A stretch of 64,000 bases of DNA from Isoetes taiwanensis (lineage: Eukaryota; Streptophyta; Lycopodiopsida; Isoetales; Isoetaceae), in NCBI GenBank assembly GCA_021234155.1, contig JAJEKV010000081.1, positions 4,060,606 to 4,124,605 of the forward strand. Reading direction: 5' to 3'. Positions 12,457 through 23,859 of this stretch are shown here, one piece after another. The stretch's first letter is position 1; each line of letters opens with the position of its first letter. The notes under the pieces were generated by a model, which saw only the letters and a program-made list of their open reading frames with translations, had not been told where the DNA came from and made no database searches. The translations under genes and the position numbers were made by a program.

Positions 12457-13660
12457 TCAAAGATAGGTACTACTGTAGAAGTTGAAGGTAACAACAAAGA
12501 ATTAATTTTTCATGAAGAGAATGAGCCAAAGACGACGATGATTTCGCCAGGTAATACATGCTTTCTACAGAGGGAAAATATTTGTTATTACATATTATCA
12601 ATTTTTGTAATGCTTGTAGGGTTAAAGAGACTGCAAGATGGGAAAGATATGAGTGACACCGCTTCATCACCTTTTGGAAAGAAACCTAATGTGGGGAATC
12701 CGCTTCTTGACAATGGGAAGGCTACTTTGTCTCAATCAAAGTTTGATGGTGTAGCAGAGGATAATAAGGCCATTGAAATCCATCAGAGTCTTCCAATTTC
12801 ATCATGTAGTCCAATTGTGAAGACAAAGAAAGAGACATCTCATCGATCACAATCAAGAATCTGCTTTCACCCGGTAATTTTTATTTTTTTTGTATGAAGT
12901 GATTATTTTGTTTATTTGAAAGCATTGTCTTCCGTGAAATAAAAGGGCTTTAATTGTCGCAACGAGGAAAAGTAAACGCTGGTGAAGTTTTTGGCAGTCC
13001 TTCCAAGTCCCCATGTACCAAAAGGATAAAGTCGATAAAAAGCTTCGATTTTTGAGCTAGATGGAGTGTTGATGAAGCTATTTGAAAATACAGAGCCATT
13101 GCCAAGTTGTGTCATGGATGGTGCGTAACTTAAGCACCTTAATCACAAAAGATAGTCAGATATGCCTGCAGCCAAGGAGCTTCTAGAGTGGTGCATGGAG
13201 CACTTCCAGATTGCCATTTGACAACATTGAGCAAAGACCGCAAACTAATCTTATTCTCAATCAAATGTTTGAAAGAGTCGCTCGAGAAAAATTACAGCTT
13301 ACATGGTCTTCAAGTGCACAAATACGGCATTCAAAGTTGAAAGGAAACCCGCCTTGTTGAAGGAGTTGAGCAAAGTTTATTCTGAAATAAAGGGAGGTTG
13401 GATGGACAAAAATACATTGCTAGTCGATGATATGGCGCATCGTGGTTTTAAAAAAAAAATTCACATACAATGGTATGCCCTAATACTTATCAACCATCCG
13501 TAAGAGATGGTGACTTCCTATTCAACATCTAAGACCATGGCTTGAACCATCGTTAGAAGTCGAGAATGTGGAAGTGTATCTTCAAGCCAATCCATTAACT
13601 AACTTTTCGATAAGGTTTCAAGAAAGCCATTGATACTCTCAAGAAATACGATATCGCTGA
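12457..13660 (+). pseudogene. FCP1/NIF-type HAD phosphatase relic
   Basis: FCP1-homology phosphatases are HAD enzymes that remove phosphate from serine, classically on the RNA polymerase II tail. Domain order is kept across broken frames: ELDGVLMKLFEN near 13054-13089 (the nucleophile motif, usually D-x-D-G, with the first Asp now Glu); ELLEWCMEHFQIAI at 13177-13218; KPALLKELSKVYSE near 13348-13389; NTLLVDD at 13411-13431 (the conserved late Asp-Asp); and VENVEVYLQANPLTNFS near 13559-13609, matching the family's C-terminal segment. A possible intron lies at 12551-12620 (GT...AG). The upstream 12457-12900 frame is Ser/Lys-rich linker. Stops between blocks and the altered nucleophile imply loss of function. 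Confidence 0.7.
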
Positions 13661-13669
13661 CATCAATAT

Positions 13670-14030
13670 GCTTTTGTTTAGTGAAATTGTATCATTGTAA
13701 TCTGTTGTCGATTTTCTCACACAAGATAAGTGACCAAGTCTTGGCTCTTGTGTTGAATTAATAAAAATACATGCCTTGAGGGAGTTCTTTGATAAGTTGT
13801 GTATGTTTCTTCATGTTCTTTTGGGTTCTTTGGGATACACATGTCTATGGAGTATTTTGAAATGGATTGCGTGCTTTACATTCTCAAGAACATGAAACTT
13901 TTCACTAAGTGAAGCATTCTCGTTGTGTTAATGGTACATCGCTAGTGACACAAGGCTTCAGATTTCTAACATGACCTTTGATCTATCTTGATCTAATCGC
14001 TCAAGAGGTTCAATTGTTTTGCTTAGGTTT
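13670..14030. other. Non-coding stretch downstream of phosphatase relic
   Basis: No gene is recognisable. It is AT-rich with many TTTG runs leading into the TTTAGTTTGC repeat tract. Confidence 0.4.
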
Positions 14031-14034
14031 CTTT

Positions 14035-14330
14035 AGCCTAAACGTAATGGTTTAGTTTGCAAAGGTTTAGTTTGGTAATGTGCTTAGTTAGCAATGGTTT
14101 AGTTTGCAATGGTTTACTTAGCAATGGTTTAGTTTGCAATGTGTCTAGTTTATTCGGAGTAGTTTATTCAATGATTTAGTTTGCATTGCTTTTGTTTTGC
14201 AATGGTTTAGTTTGCGTAGTTTAGTTTGCAAATGAATTGTTTGAAGTGCTTTTGAAATGGTTTGTGAAATGGTTCTTATCTTCCAAAATGGTTTGTTTGA
14301 AATGCTTTTGAAATGGTCTGTTAACGAAGT
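14035..14330. repeat. Degenerate (AATGGTTTAGTTTGC)n tract
   Basis: About ten imperfect copies of a unit near 15 bp (AATGGTTTAGTTTGC and variants TTAGCAATGGTTTAG, GAAATGGTTTG) follow each other. Phase is irregular. No coding role is seen. Confidence 0.8.
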
Positions 14331-14674
14331 TTCAAGCAGTTACCTAAACCTTTGTATTTCAGCTTAAAACTAGAAAATTTACAATGTTACATAAACCTTG
14401 TATTTCGATAAAACCAAAACCGTGATTTCATATTACCTTGTCATATTAATAAAGATAAAGATGTCATATTCGGGTCATATTACCATCAAAGAAACCAGAT
14501 ATAGTGTCATATTAACAAGAAAGCATGTTCACGTAAGACATGCAATGTAAAAACTTCGCCTTTCCACAAAAAAAAACTCGCCTTTTAAAAAAAACTGATT
14601 GCATCCTTAATATCCCATGTAACATAAAATAACATAAAAAACTAAGTACTTAAGACTCATAGGGTTTTCAGCTT

Positions 14675-15027
14675 TTAGAAGTAATCTGGTGGGGCATTTT
14701 CAGCCAACAAGAAGGAGAATCCCCGGTAGCTTCCATATTCAGTCAGAATGACGCCTTTCGTGGGGACAAACACGATCGACCCACTTCAACTTGATCTCGA
14801 GACTTTGGCCCTTTGTTCCTCGCAATGAAAACCACCTCCGTGGCGTAGAATTTTGCAACAATAGCCATTTCCATGCCCTGATGTGAGGAAGAAGAGGACT
14901 CTTCCTCAAGTCTCGGGCTTTTTGGCAAGATATTTAAGCCCCGCCATGAAGATAGGAAGATAGGAAGATAGGAAATCTCGTAGGAAGGGAGCTTGCCTAA
15001 GATGAAGGAATGCCCGAGTCCGGACAA
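14675..15027 (-). pseudogene. Short unrecognised coding relic
   Basis: From 15027 one frame reads to a segment containing EMAIVAKFYATEVVFIARNK. A shift near 14770 gives GSIVFVPTKGVILTEYGSYR, then a hydrophobic end and a TAA at 14675-14677. Composition is convincingly protein-like on both sides of the shift. I do not recognise the family. It lies between the phosphatase relic and the transposase relic and could belong to a transposon. Confidence 0.4.
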
Positions 15028-15360
15028 CTTCTCTTATAGTCTGGAGTTTGAAGCGCCCAATCAAAGGGCCAATTATGGTCATAATGTTGCATGCAGGGCT
15101 CGAAGCCCGAGGCCCCCTAGCCATGCAATAATAGTACATTAACATAGATTTAATAATTTTTGGTTTCATAGCCTAGATCTAAATATCCCGGCATATTCTT
15201 GCCCATATTCTAATATGCTAATATGCCATAATTCTAATGTGCCCATAATTCTAATATGCCATATTATTTGTTTGAAGAAAATTTGTGTATCTATCAAAAT
15301 GCATGTGCCACATCATCATGCCATGTCATCATACACGTGATGCCATGTGGACAAGTATTT

Positions 15361-16510
15361 GTTTTTTTTTTTTTTTTTTTTTTTGGCTAGATGTTTAGGT
15401 TAATATGTTAATGTTAAGTTAATATGTTAATGTTTAGTACAAGTTAATGTTAATGTTGTAAGTTTATAAGTTAACTTAAATAAGTTAACTTACAACTTGT
15501 TAAGTTAACTTGTTAGTCCATGTGGCAGTCCAAGTGCCAAGTCATCATCATGTGGCAATCAAACACGTGTTATGCCATCCTAGTCATACATATTGTCATC
15601 ATGCGCCAGTCCAAAGTGGCGGTCCATGGGTAGTCCATGTGGCAGTCCAAGTGATACCATGTCAAGATTCAATGAGCCAAGTCATCAAACACGGTTATGC
15701 CATCCTAGTCATCACCCCCACATATTGTCATCATGTGCCACCCAAGTCGCGGTCCATGGGTAGTCCATGTGGCGTCCCAAGTGACATACCCATGTCAAAG
15801 ATTCAATGAGCCAAGTCATCAAACACGTTTATGCCATCCTAGTCATCATCACCACATCCTAGTCATCCTAGTCGGCGGCGGTCCATGTAAGCAAAATTCA
15901 TGTGGCATGGCATCTCAAGAGCCCATGTGGCAGTCCCATGTAAGCAAACCCATGTGGAGTCCATGTGCATTTGGAAGTATATGTGGACAAGTAAAAGTTT
16001 TTTTTTTTTATCGCTAGTTATTAAGGTTAATATGTTAATTTATTAGGTTAACTTAATTAAGTTAACTTACAACTTGTTGAGTTAACTTGTTAATCCATGT
16101 GGCAGTCCAAGTGACAGTCCATGTCAGCATTCAATGAGCCAAGTCATCAAACACGTGTTATGCCATCCTAGTCATCACCCCCACATATTGTCATCATGTG
16201 CCAGTCCAAGTGGCGGTCCATGTAAGCAGTCCATGTGGCGCCCAAGTGATACCCATGTCAAGATTCAATGAGCCAAGTCATCAAACACGTGTTATGCCAT
16301 CCTAGTCATCATCACCACATCCTAGTCATCCTAGTCGGCGGCGGTCCATGTAAGCAAATTCATGTGGCATGGCATCTCAAGAGTCTATGTGGCACCCATG
16401 TAAGCAAAATTCATGTGAAGTTTTTTTTGAGGTCTAGTTATTTAGGGTAATATGTTAATCTTAAGTTAATATGTTAATGTTAAGTGTAAGTTAATGTTAA
16501 ATTTGTGACA
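15361..16510. repeat. Nested tandem array, units of about 630 and 430 bp
   Basis: Each unit opens with a T-run (15361-15382, about 15999-16009, about 16420-16428), then TTAATATGTTAATGTTAAG-type text, then, in the first two, a GTTAACTT palindrome-rich block and GTCCATGTGGCAGTCC. Inside the units a second-order repeat of about 130 bp (ATTCAATGAGCCAAGTCATC then AAACACG.GTTATGCCATCC) recurs near 15668, 15801, 16129 and 16263. Open frames such as 15510-15809 exist only because the repeat lacks stops. Confidence 0.88.
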
Positions 16511-16929
16511 GAGTATGTCGAATGTTTTTGTGATGAATATTTAATTCCTAAGTATACTGATTTCCTGATCTAACTCTAATTCTGCTACAAGTCCTGGCAA
16601 GTCTAGTACAACCTCCGATAACTGACATAACAGTTTATAGATGTTTACACGCTCCAAGCAAATCGATGATCTTGGCAAGTCTAGTACAACTTCGATAATC
16701 CGACATAACAGGTTTATATGTGCTTACACAAAGTTTACATTCTCCAAGCCTAAACTCCTAAACGTAACCATGCATTTAAAATTCCAGTTTACTCTTCCAA
16801 AATAACATGCAATTGACAAAGACTTTATTGATAATCCGCATTAACTGATAAATCGATAAATCGTAAATATGGTACATAGCCAAAAAAAAGACAACTGATA
16901 GAGTCGATACCTAGTCTTCATCATCGATA

Positions 16930-19900
16930 GAACATCGGGGAGATTGTCTAAAATCTTCTCACTATCACCTTCACTAAGTGTGTATACAACCCGGTTTCCT
17001 TCAATCGATGTTTTGCCCGTGGCATGACCAATTTAATTGCACAAACTTGACTTGTGTAGACTATGGCTTTTGGCTCGTCCCCAACAATAGATATAGCTTG
17101 AACGTGATCTTGGTGCCTTTTTATAATAAATACCTTCAAGAAGCTCCTCTCCCGTGATAAAATATTTGCCCATTTACCTCAAAGTCTTCCTTAACAACAT
17201 ACTGTTTCTTTGTACAACACACCAACCAAAATAGTGCTCCCTCTTCATTATATTTTGAGCAAAGAATAAAGAAAATTGTCGCCTACTCCTATGCTATCTT
17301 TTAGAACAGTAGATAGCTCGTAGAATCTTGTTCTTTGAGATTTACGCTCCTCATATTCATCACGTGAGAACATTGCTTGGTTGAATAATCACAAGCTCCC
17401 AATCGCCTACATATTCTTTGTTCATGCATTTTTCCCATTCTCAGATCAAAGCAATTTGCACAAAAGCAAGACAAACGCCTTTACGGTAATTGCGTGGGGC
17501 ATTCTAAATTGAATGCATGAACGTAATGAATGTTCCTTTTTGTGTCCTCCACAAGATTCTGCCCCAAAGGTTGTTCCCTGCTCACCCCCACCACTTCCCA
17601 AAACCATCTTCTCACCGGTTTTTTTTTCAAACTAGAAGATGGAGCACTAGACCTAAAAACCATCCCCGCTACTTTAACTATATCACCTGCATTTTCAATT
17701 TTATGGACTCACTCTCTTCATCAATTCCCTAAGCCACCGCTTTTAATTCTCAAGGGCTTTGCCATCATGCTCTCCCTTCCCATGGTTTGAGCCAAAAATT
17801 CCACATCATCTCAATTTTTGTGGTAAACCGATACCTTCCAACAAAGTAGAAGGGTCTTGTCGCTTTGAACCGTGATGTCCGCTCCATCCGAAAAGACCCA
17901 AGTCTTATCCGATCTATACCTTGTTGTTTCATAAACTCATAATGCATCATAAATGCATGCTGAACAAAAAGCAGTATCGTGCTTTGTATCATCGATATAT
18001 AATAATGAGTGTCTTTGATCACATCCCCTGACATAGGGTCTACAAAGTACGTAATATGCACCAAGATGGTAATCAGATGCTAGTCCAATATGCATTGCAC
18101 TTGGTTCTCCCAGAATCGATAGAAAAATTCTCAAAGAAAGTCCACTACCCATACAAGAATACCGGAGGAAGATTTTCCAACAACTCCTTGAACCGCTTTT
18201 GCCGCCACTTGTGCCTCAAACTATGCAAAGGAAATTTATCCAACCTCTCAATCAATTTATGAATTAAAGTTCGTGGTTCAGCCTCTCTCCATAAGCGCTT
18301 TTTTAGAACCTTCTTTGGGTTTCTTTTCTTATCCTTACCACCTTCCTCATAATCCCAAGATTCTAACTAATAGATCCTTCATTTGATAACTCTAGTGGGC
18401 ATATCGACAACCTAGAGATACCACAAGTGCTACAAAGCCTCAGATATGCAATCTTTTTTTTATGAAATTCTTGATTTTCCTCTCTTTGGGCAAAGAATAG
18501 ACTCACCACAACTCAGAAGTTGTCTTATACTTTTTGTCTTGGCAAAACAAACTTCTTCTTCTATCGCCCACATACTTCACATGCACAATTGCACGGATTC
18601 ACATGTCGGTTCCTCAATTTATTAAAACCATCCAAAAGCATTTGTAGCCTCACATGATGTATGTAACAACAAGAGTTGAATTGTTTCAACTTCATGACAT
18701 ACCATGGCTTTAATTTCTCAAAAGCTCTTTGATCGGATCACACCTCGGATATTGCTCTTTGAACTTAAGAAACAGCTCGGACGACAACAAGAAGAGTAGT
18801 GAGCTTACATAACCATATGTTCGATACAACAAAGACCTCACAAATGAAAAACCTAATTAAAGCTATAAACTAGTGGACAAAGATGCTCAAGTTTGAAGAC
18901 TAAGACCCAATTGATACAAAGAATTCAAACTATTAGCATCTACTTATAACTGTTATTGTCTCTACATCTATCACCTACAACTTCCACCTCTAACTATAAT
19001 CAGATCCGATCAATTCTCGATCAGAACTCCCGTGAAATCGCAATCGCAACTGAACTTGAACCTGCAACTTGAACCCCGCAATTCAGAACTCGGAATCGCA
19101 ACCTGAACTGATCAGAACTCGAACTTGAACCAATTGATCAGAATCCTACAACTTTAACTAATCAGAACTATAATCAGAACCTCGGCTACTAGCCATGACC
19201 TACAACTTTAACTAACCCCTCGCTATAACCCGGAATCGCAATTAGAACTAACTTATCAGAATCAGAATCTTTAACTAACTTGATCAGAACCATTGTCTAG
19301 CACTAACTCAATTCACAACTAACAATACCTTACCAACCATAATTTTAGTTCCTTCAAAGAATGAGAAGGGGAATTACCTGTGTGTCCTCCAAATAGTGAG
19401 TGGCATGTTCTTGTTTAATATTCTTTGCCAATCTTTTATATCTCACATCCTTCGCATTAGGCGAGACCCTTGTATTTGCATCCCAAAACTCCTGAATCAG
19501 CTCAATAACATCATCTCCAATTGAATCAAACCTTCCGATCGCTTGTAAAAGACCCATCCACCTTTATCAATATCTATTTGTTCACGCCTCATTCCTTGCC
19601 ATTTTAATATTTCTGATGGACTCCCAAAACTTTTCCCAAACTTCTCTTACTAACAATTTGATTTGCGGCAATCCTTGCCAATAGCCATTGCAAGTACATT
19701 TTTTCTTTTGCAGCCATGGAATCTATGCTTGTAGAAGCTTTTATTGATTGAATGCTTTTTCTAATATTGCCAATCAAATGATTCTTAACTCCCATATTCT
19801 TGAATTCATCACTAAGAAATTTTTGATTTCTTTTTCCTTTATGAAGTCACTCAAAATTTCTTTTCTTCGCTTCGTCCATTTCGAAGTATTCTTCATAAAA

Positions 19901-20075
19901 TGATCTAGACAATATTAGCCAAGGCTCTATGCTTTTTAGTGTTGTTCGACCGCATTGGAACATTCTTGCATAATAGCATGTTTTTCCTCATTTCTACGCT
20001 TCCCTCCTTCTCTTTTTTTAAGGTCTCTTGCTCATTGTTTCTTCTTTTTTCTCCCTTTGACTTGTTTGCATCCTC
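16930..20075 (-). pseudogene. DDE-type DNA transposase relic (plant family, unnamed here)
   Basis: Read right to left, broken frames give a basic N-terminus with KWTKRRKEILSDFI near 19850, the segment DVIELIQEFWDANTRVSPNA (19460-19520), a Cys-rich block (NPCNCACEVC, near 18570-18605), then KFPLHSLRHKWRQKRFKELL near 18180-18240. A catalytic-like core follows: DFxENF (near 18130-18145), DDTKHD (about 17975-17992), SDGAD (about 17880-17896), FKATRPFYFVGRY (17825-17866) and HGKGEHDG (17761-17784). Spaced acidic residues followed by a conserved HGKGEHDG resemble a DDE/D nuclease domain I associate with transposon-like plant proteins; I cannot name the superfamily. Frameshifts and stops are frequent, and no terminal inverted repeat was found. 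Confidence 0.6.
18985..19325. repeat. Degenerate GATCAGAACT/AACTTGAACC tract
   Basis: This cryptic repeat is built from GATCAGAACT, AACTTGAAC, CAGAATC and ACTTTAACTAA words. It interrupts the transposase relic between two coding-like blocks, so it may lie in an intron. Confidence 0.75.
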
Positions 20076-20219
20076 ATCTCCCATGTTTAACTATGAAGAT
20101 GAAGAGAAAGGATTGATGCTTACCGATATCTTTGGCCTTGTGGGATGGCTTCAACAAGGTGGTCTCAATCTGAAAAAAAAAGATGCTCTAAGTTTATCTA
20201 GTTTATCCAACTAAGCAAT

Positions 20220-21815
20220 AAGAAAGCGCTTGAAATCTTCTCAAGCTCCAATTCAATTAACAAGGGAGCTTCCATTTCATTGCTTTGCAAGAAATTTTGT
20301 AAAAAGAATTTGAGAAGTTTTTCACTTACTTATTAGGTTCAATGATTTTGGCATGGCCGCATCAAGAAGTCTTGATTCATGGGATCATCCTCCTCTGGTA
20401 CAAGCTTCGAGACCTACTGATACCAATCGAAAGGATAGAATCTTTGGTCTGGAGGTTCTTGCGGAGTGAATTTTCAAATGTTCTAATGTGGCAAAAGAAG
20501 TTAGTTGGGGACGAATTCCACGCTTCAACTATTTTGGGGGGGGGGGACAAACTAATTGAGACGCTTATTGCATGCTTTAACCCCTGACCTATGGTAAATC
20601 ACCATAGCATCAAGTATATCATCACCTATAGAGTCAGTTTGGTTAAAATAATTTAACGTCATCCATAGAGTCAGCCATAATGGCAAAATTAGCAGATGAG
20701 AGTTAATTGATTCGTATATGTTAACTGATAACACCACTTTTACCTCAAAAATCACCAAAAGTAGCCTTCTGACTCTATGGCTGACGCTAATACCCCCTTC
20801 CTCTTGTAGTGTAAAATCCATTTTATAAGCTCTATTCACACTAAATTCCAGCTACAGAAGAATGTAGAGTCTACTTGATATTCATGTAAGCTTATTAATG
20901 AAGTTTATCAAAGGTTCATGGTCTTTTGTGAAAGAATTATATGCAGATCTACTGCAGTATATGCTCCTTTAACACTTAGACATTTGCAGCGTCCTTTCAC
21001 TGCTGGGTTATGCATCTGCATATTGTGCTAGCTAAATCTCAATAATCTACTCCAAATTTTTCTTACAGATTAGCTTCTTCGATTCTTGTAGCGATTATGA
21101 GCAATACAATACAATGTATTGTTACATGGAAGTGCACAAACCTATTTCACATGTGCATAGGCTAAAAAAGCCACATCAGATCCATTTCATAAGCTAACAT
21201 CAAGGAAGAACTTAATTAAGAGTGTTGGACAATTGGAAACAACTAAAAAGACTAAAAATCACATAAAGTCCATTTCATAAGCTCTATTAAATTCCGGCTA
21301 CTTAAAAATCTAGCAACCACAACAAGAAAGAACTTAATTAAGAGTATTGATGGACAATTGGAAGAAAAAAGACTTTGTTGTGCACCTCCTCTACAAGAAT
21401 TGTAAACTCACGTGAAAATAAACCGCATCAATGAAACTACTCCATCCCCACCCCAACCATGCATTTTCGCTATTAAATACCTTTTGCTCCTTAAAGACCA
21501 TGTTACACGCTACTTATAGTAGCTGATGAAAAACATGAAAATTTACGCAAAAAATCGTGCAATATATTGATATCCACTCTGAGTTGAATTCATGCTAAAT
21601 TGATGCGATGGAAATTGATCACTCGTTGAAAGATCTAATGGCTTAGGTCTGCAATCATGAGAAGTAACATTGATAATGCAATTTATATTTGAGTTGTTCA
21701 AGGGGCATGAACTTATGGAATAATGATAATCTGCGTTTTACAATGTGTGTCATCCATTATAGCTATATTTGATTTAAATTAGTACACACGTAGCATAAAA
21801 ACAAGGGAAATCTAT
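20220..21815. other. Intergenic stretch with local duplications
   Basis: No gene is recognisable. A nine-base G-run lies near 20535. Inverted copies of CCATAGAGTCAG lie near 20659 and 20770. A segment with CCATTTCATAAGCT ... GAACTTAATTAAGAGT is duplicated at about 21180-21260 and 21268-21370. The right end is the 3' flank of the receptor gene. Confidence 0.5.
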
Positions 21816-21817
21816 TT

Positions 21818-21928
21818 TTAGATTCTTACAATAAGTACGATGCTGAAGATGAATCCTATCAAGATTCCAATGTAGAACCCAGGATTCCAAACATACTCTT
21901 TGAACCAGCTATTCCCGATGGTTTTTTC
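21818..21928 (-). pseudogene. 3' exon portion of split LRR receptor-like protein (membrane anchor)
   Basis: One frame reads GNSWFKEYVWNPG, then the hydrophobic segment FYIGILIGFIFSIVLIV, then R-I and a stop at 21818-21820. A single transmembrane helix with a very short basic tail is the expected end of an LRR receptor-like protein without a kinase. The main receptor frame stops at 25298 before any membrane segment, and this piece lies beyond the TIR element on the same strand in the same order. The two are therefore read as one gene split by insertion. Confidence 0.75.
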
Positions 21929-21954
21929 TACGCCCGATTTGGGTTGGGCTCCAA

Positions 21955-22400
21955 TGGAAACCTCCCCAACTTTCCCTGGAAACCTCCCCAAATTTTCCCC
22001 TCGAAACCTCCCTAACTTTCCCCCTCGAAACCTCCCCCAACTTTCCCCTCGAAACCTCCCCCTTTCCTGAACCTCCCCAACTTTCCCCCCGAAACCTCCC
22101 CAACTTTCTCCATATTAGAAAACAGAGGAGGTTTCCATAGAAACCTCCCCACCAGAAGCTTTCTTGGATGACCTGGGGAGGTTTCCAATCAAGAAAACAG
22201 GGGAGGTTTCCAGGGAAAGGTGGGGAGGTTTCCAAAAAAAAAAAAAGCACGAAGACCAAGACTAGCCCCCAGCATCATCTTGGCCCCTCGTGGCGCTTCA
22301 TCCATCTGGTTGCCAACATTAATAAATATTTTTTATTTTTTTAAATATTTTATGGAAACCTCCCCAACTTTCCAAAGAAACTAGGGGAGGTTTCCACAAA
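21955..22400. repeat. Left subterminal GGAAACCTCCCC cluster
   Basis: More than ten copies of GAAACCTCCCC or its complement GGGGAGGTTTCC are packed here, with (C)AACTTTCCCC(T)CGAAACCTCC spacing of about 20-25 bp. The orientation is mixed from about 22130 on. The minus-strand open frame across it (Gly-Glu-Val-Ser-Arg repeats) is a by-product. Confidence 0.9.
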
Positions 22401-22417
22401 ATGTATAAAATTTCAAA

Positions 22418-22595
22418 GTGAGCTATTTCTTGAAGCAAATCGTGTATTTGAGTTCTTCTTTCATCAAGTGAGCTATTTCTTGAAGCAAAGTGAGCTATTT
22501 CTTGAAGCAAATCGTCTATTTGAGTTCTTCTTTCATCAAGTGAGCCATTTCTTGAAGCAAATTGTCTCTTTAAGTTCTTCTTTCATCAACGAATT
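22418..22595. repeat. 50-bp tandem repeat inside TIR element
   Basis: Units begin GTGAGC(T/C)ATTTCTTGAAGC and end TTCTTCTTTCATCAA: full copies at 22418, 22490 and 22540, a truncated 22-bp copy at 22468, and a more diverged continuation to about 22660. Confidence 0.88.
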
Positions 22596-23227
22596 CATCC
22601 AAGCTTTTTCTTCAAGTAAATCATCCCTACGAGTTCTTCCTTCAACCACGAATTCATGCGTTCGTTGTGATTCCCATCATGTCGTAGCCACATGTCGTAA
22701 CCACATGTTTACTATATCTCTTGAGCTAATTTCATCGAGGTAATTTTATAAATGAATGCTTGTGTGCTTTTGGATGTCCTGCCACATATGGCGGTTCAAA
22801 ATCTTCAAGCGTAGGCATTGCTTTAGATCTTTAAATATCACATGTCCAGAATTAATATGTTTGTAAAGAGAAATGTTCGCGGCGGCGGCCGCGATAAATT
22901 TCTTCTATATATAATGATATGCATGTCCAAACATGGGCTCTTATACCTGGTGGACGAAGAAAATTGTGATTAAATGTCCCAAGGGAGACAATTTTCTGCA
23001 TCATAACAATAACAGCTACGCTCAGCATGGTGATGAGCCAATTGGTGTTCAAGCAACTACAATTCAGGGATATATAAGTCTTAAAATGTTTCTCTCCTCC
23101 TTTCTATGTGTAGTCATGTTGATCTGATGAATGAAGGATGCATCCGTTTTGTTTTCATTGGTTGAATGGACAACATTTAGAACAATGTAGTTCCCTTACA
23201 ACCTCAGATGGCTGCATGAAGCATAAG

Positions 23228-23372
23228 TCTTGAAAAATGGCAAGCCCTCTGAAGCAGATTTGATGGCATGGGCAGGAATGCTTGCTCTGCACATCTCATT
23301 ATAGAGGTGAGGAAATATGCTGCAAGCAAGTTTTTTGAACTTGAACCACAGGAATTCGAACAGTTCAGTTAA
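23228..23372 (+). pseudogene. PPR E-domain fragment inside TIR element
   Basis: Two adjoining frames give SEADLMAWAGML, then NACSAHLIIEVRKYAASKFF and ELEPQEFEQF before a stop at 23370-23372. This matches the E motif of PLS-class PPR proteins (W..LL.AC..H.N.E..E.AA...(F/L)ELEP). No PPR repeats precede it, so it is an isolated fragment. Confidence 0.6.
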
Positions 23373-23451
23373 GACCTAAAATAAGGGAAACCTTTCCCTG
23401 GAGAACTCCTTAATTACAAGCAGTATTTTGGTCACACTGTGCTGGAGCCAA

Positions 23452-23608
23452 CTTGGTTTGGCAAGTTGATAACACTTTATGAGCATCTCTACAGTTGGTA
23501 TACATATCAACCAATGCGTTTGAAATAACAAGGTTTAAGTGGATCCCAATCGCATATATCTGCTGGTCAATGGTCCGTATGCAACTAGAGAAAAGTGCGG
23601 TAACTCAT
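23452..23608 (-). pseudogene. PPR repeat fragment inside TIR element
   Basis: One frame reads ALFSSCIRTIDQQIYAIG, then LVISNALVDMYTNCRDAHKV, a clear L/S-type PPR unit. It lies opposite in strand to the nearby E-domain fragment, so the two do not form a simple remnant of one gene. Confidence 0.65.
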
Positions 23609-23859
23609 CGTCTCGCCTAATTTTGAACATTGATATACCATACGTATAATTTTTCTCGTCTCTCATTTATAGGTCAATGAAGCTCAGTTATAACATGAAT
23701 GTAAAAGGAAAATGCTGATATATACAAATCTTAAAAAAGCTAATTCAATTTACAAAACTGCCATGGCATGAGATACCTTAACATGAGAGTTAACTTTTCA
23801 ATTGTGTAAACACATAGTATATACATAGTTACAGCCAAGAAAGACATACTTCACAGGTT

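Noticed and set aside
15510-16450. Histidine- and proline-rich open frames
   Set aside because: They recur in each repeat unit of the tandem array and lack any domain; the repeat simply has few stops.
15361-16510. Possible CRISPR-like array
   Set aside because: Repeat and spacer lengths are irregular and the spacers are themselves repeated; the genome is eukaryotic.
20342-20587. 81-codon open frame containing a G-run
   Set aside because: No family signature; it crosses a nine-base G homopolymer and nearby local repeats.
21909-22259. Gly/Glu/Val/Ser/Arg-repeat open frame on the minus strand
   Set aside because: It is produced by the GGAAACCTCCCC subterminal cluster, not a protein.
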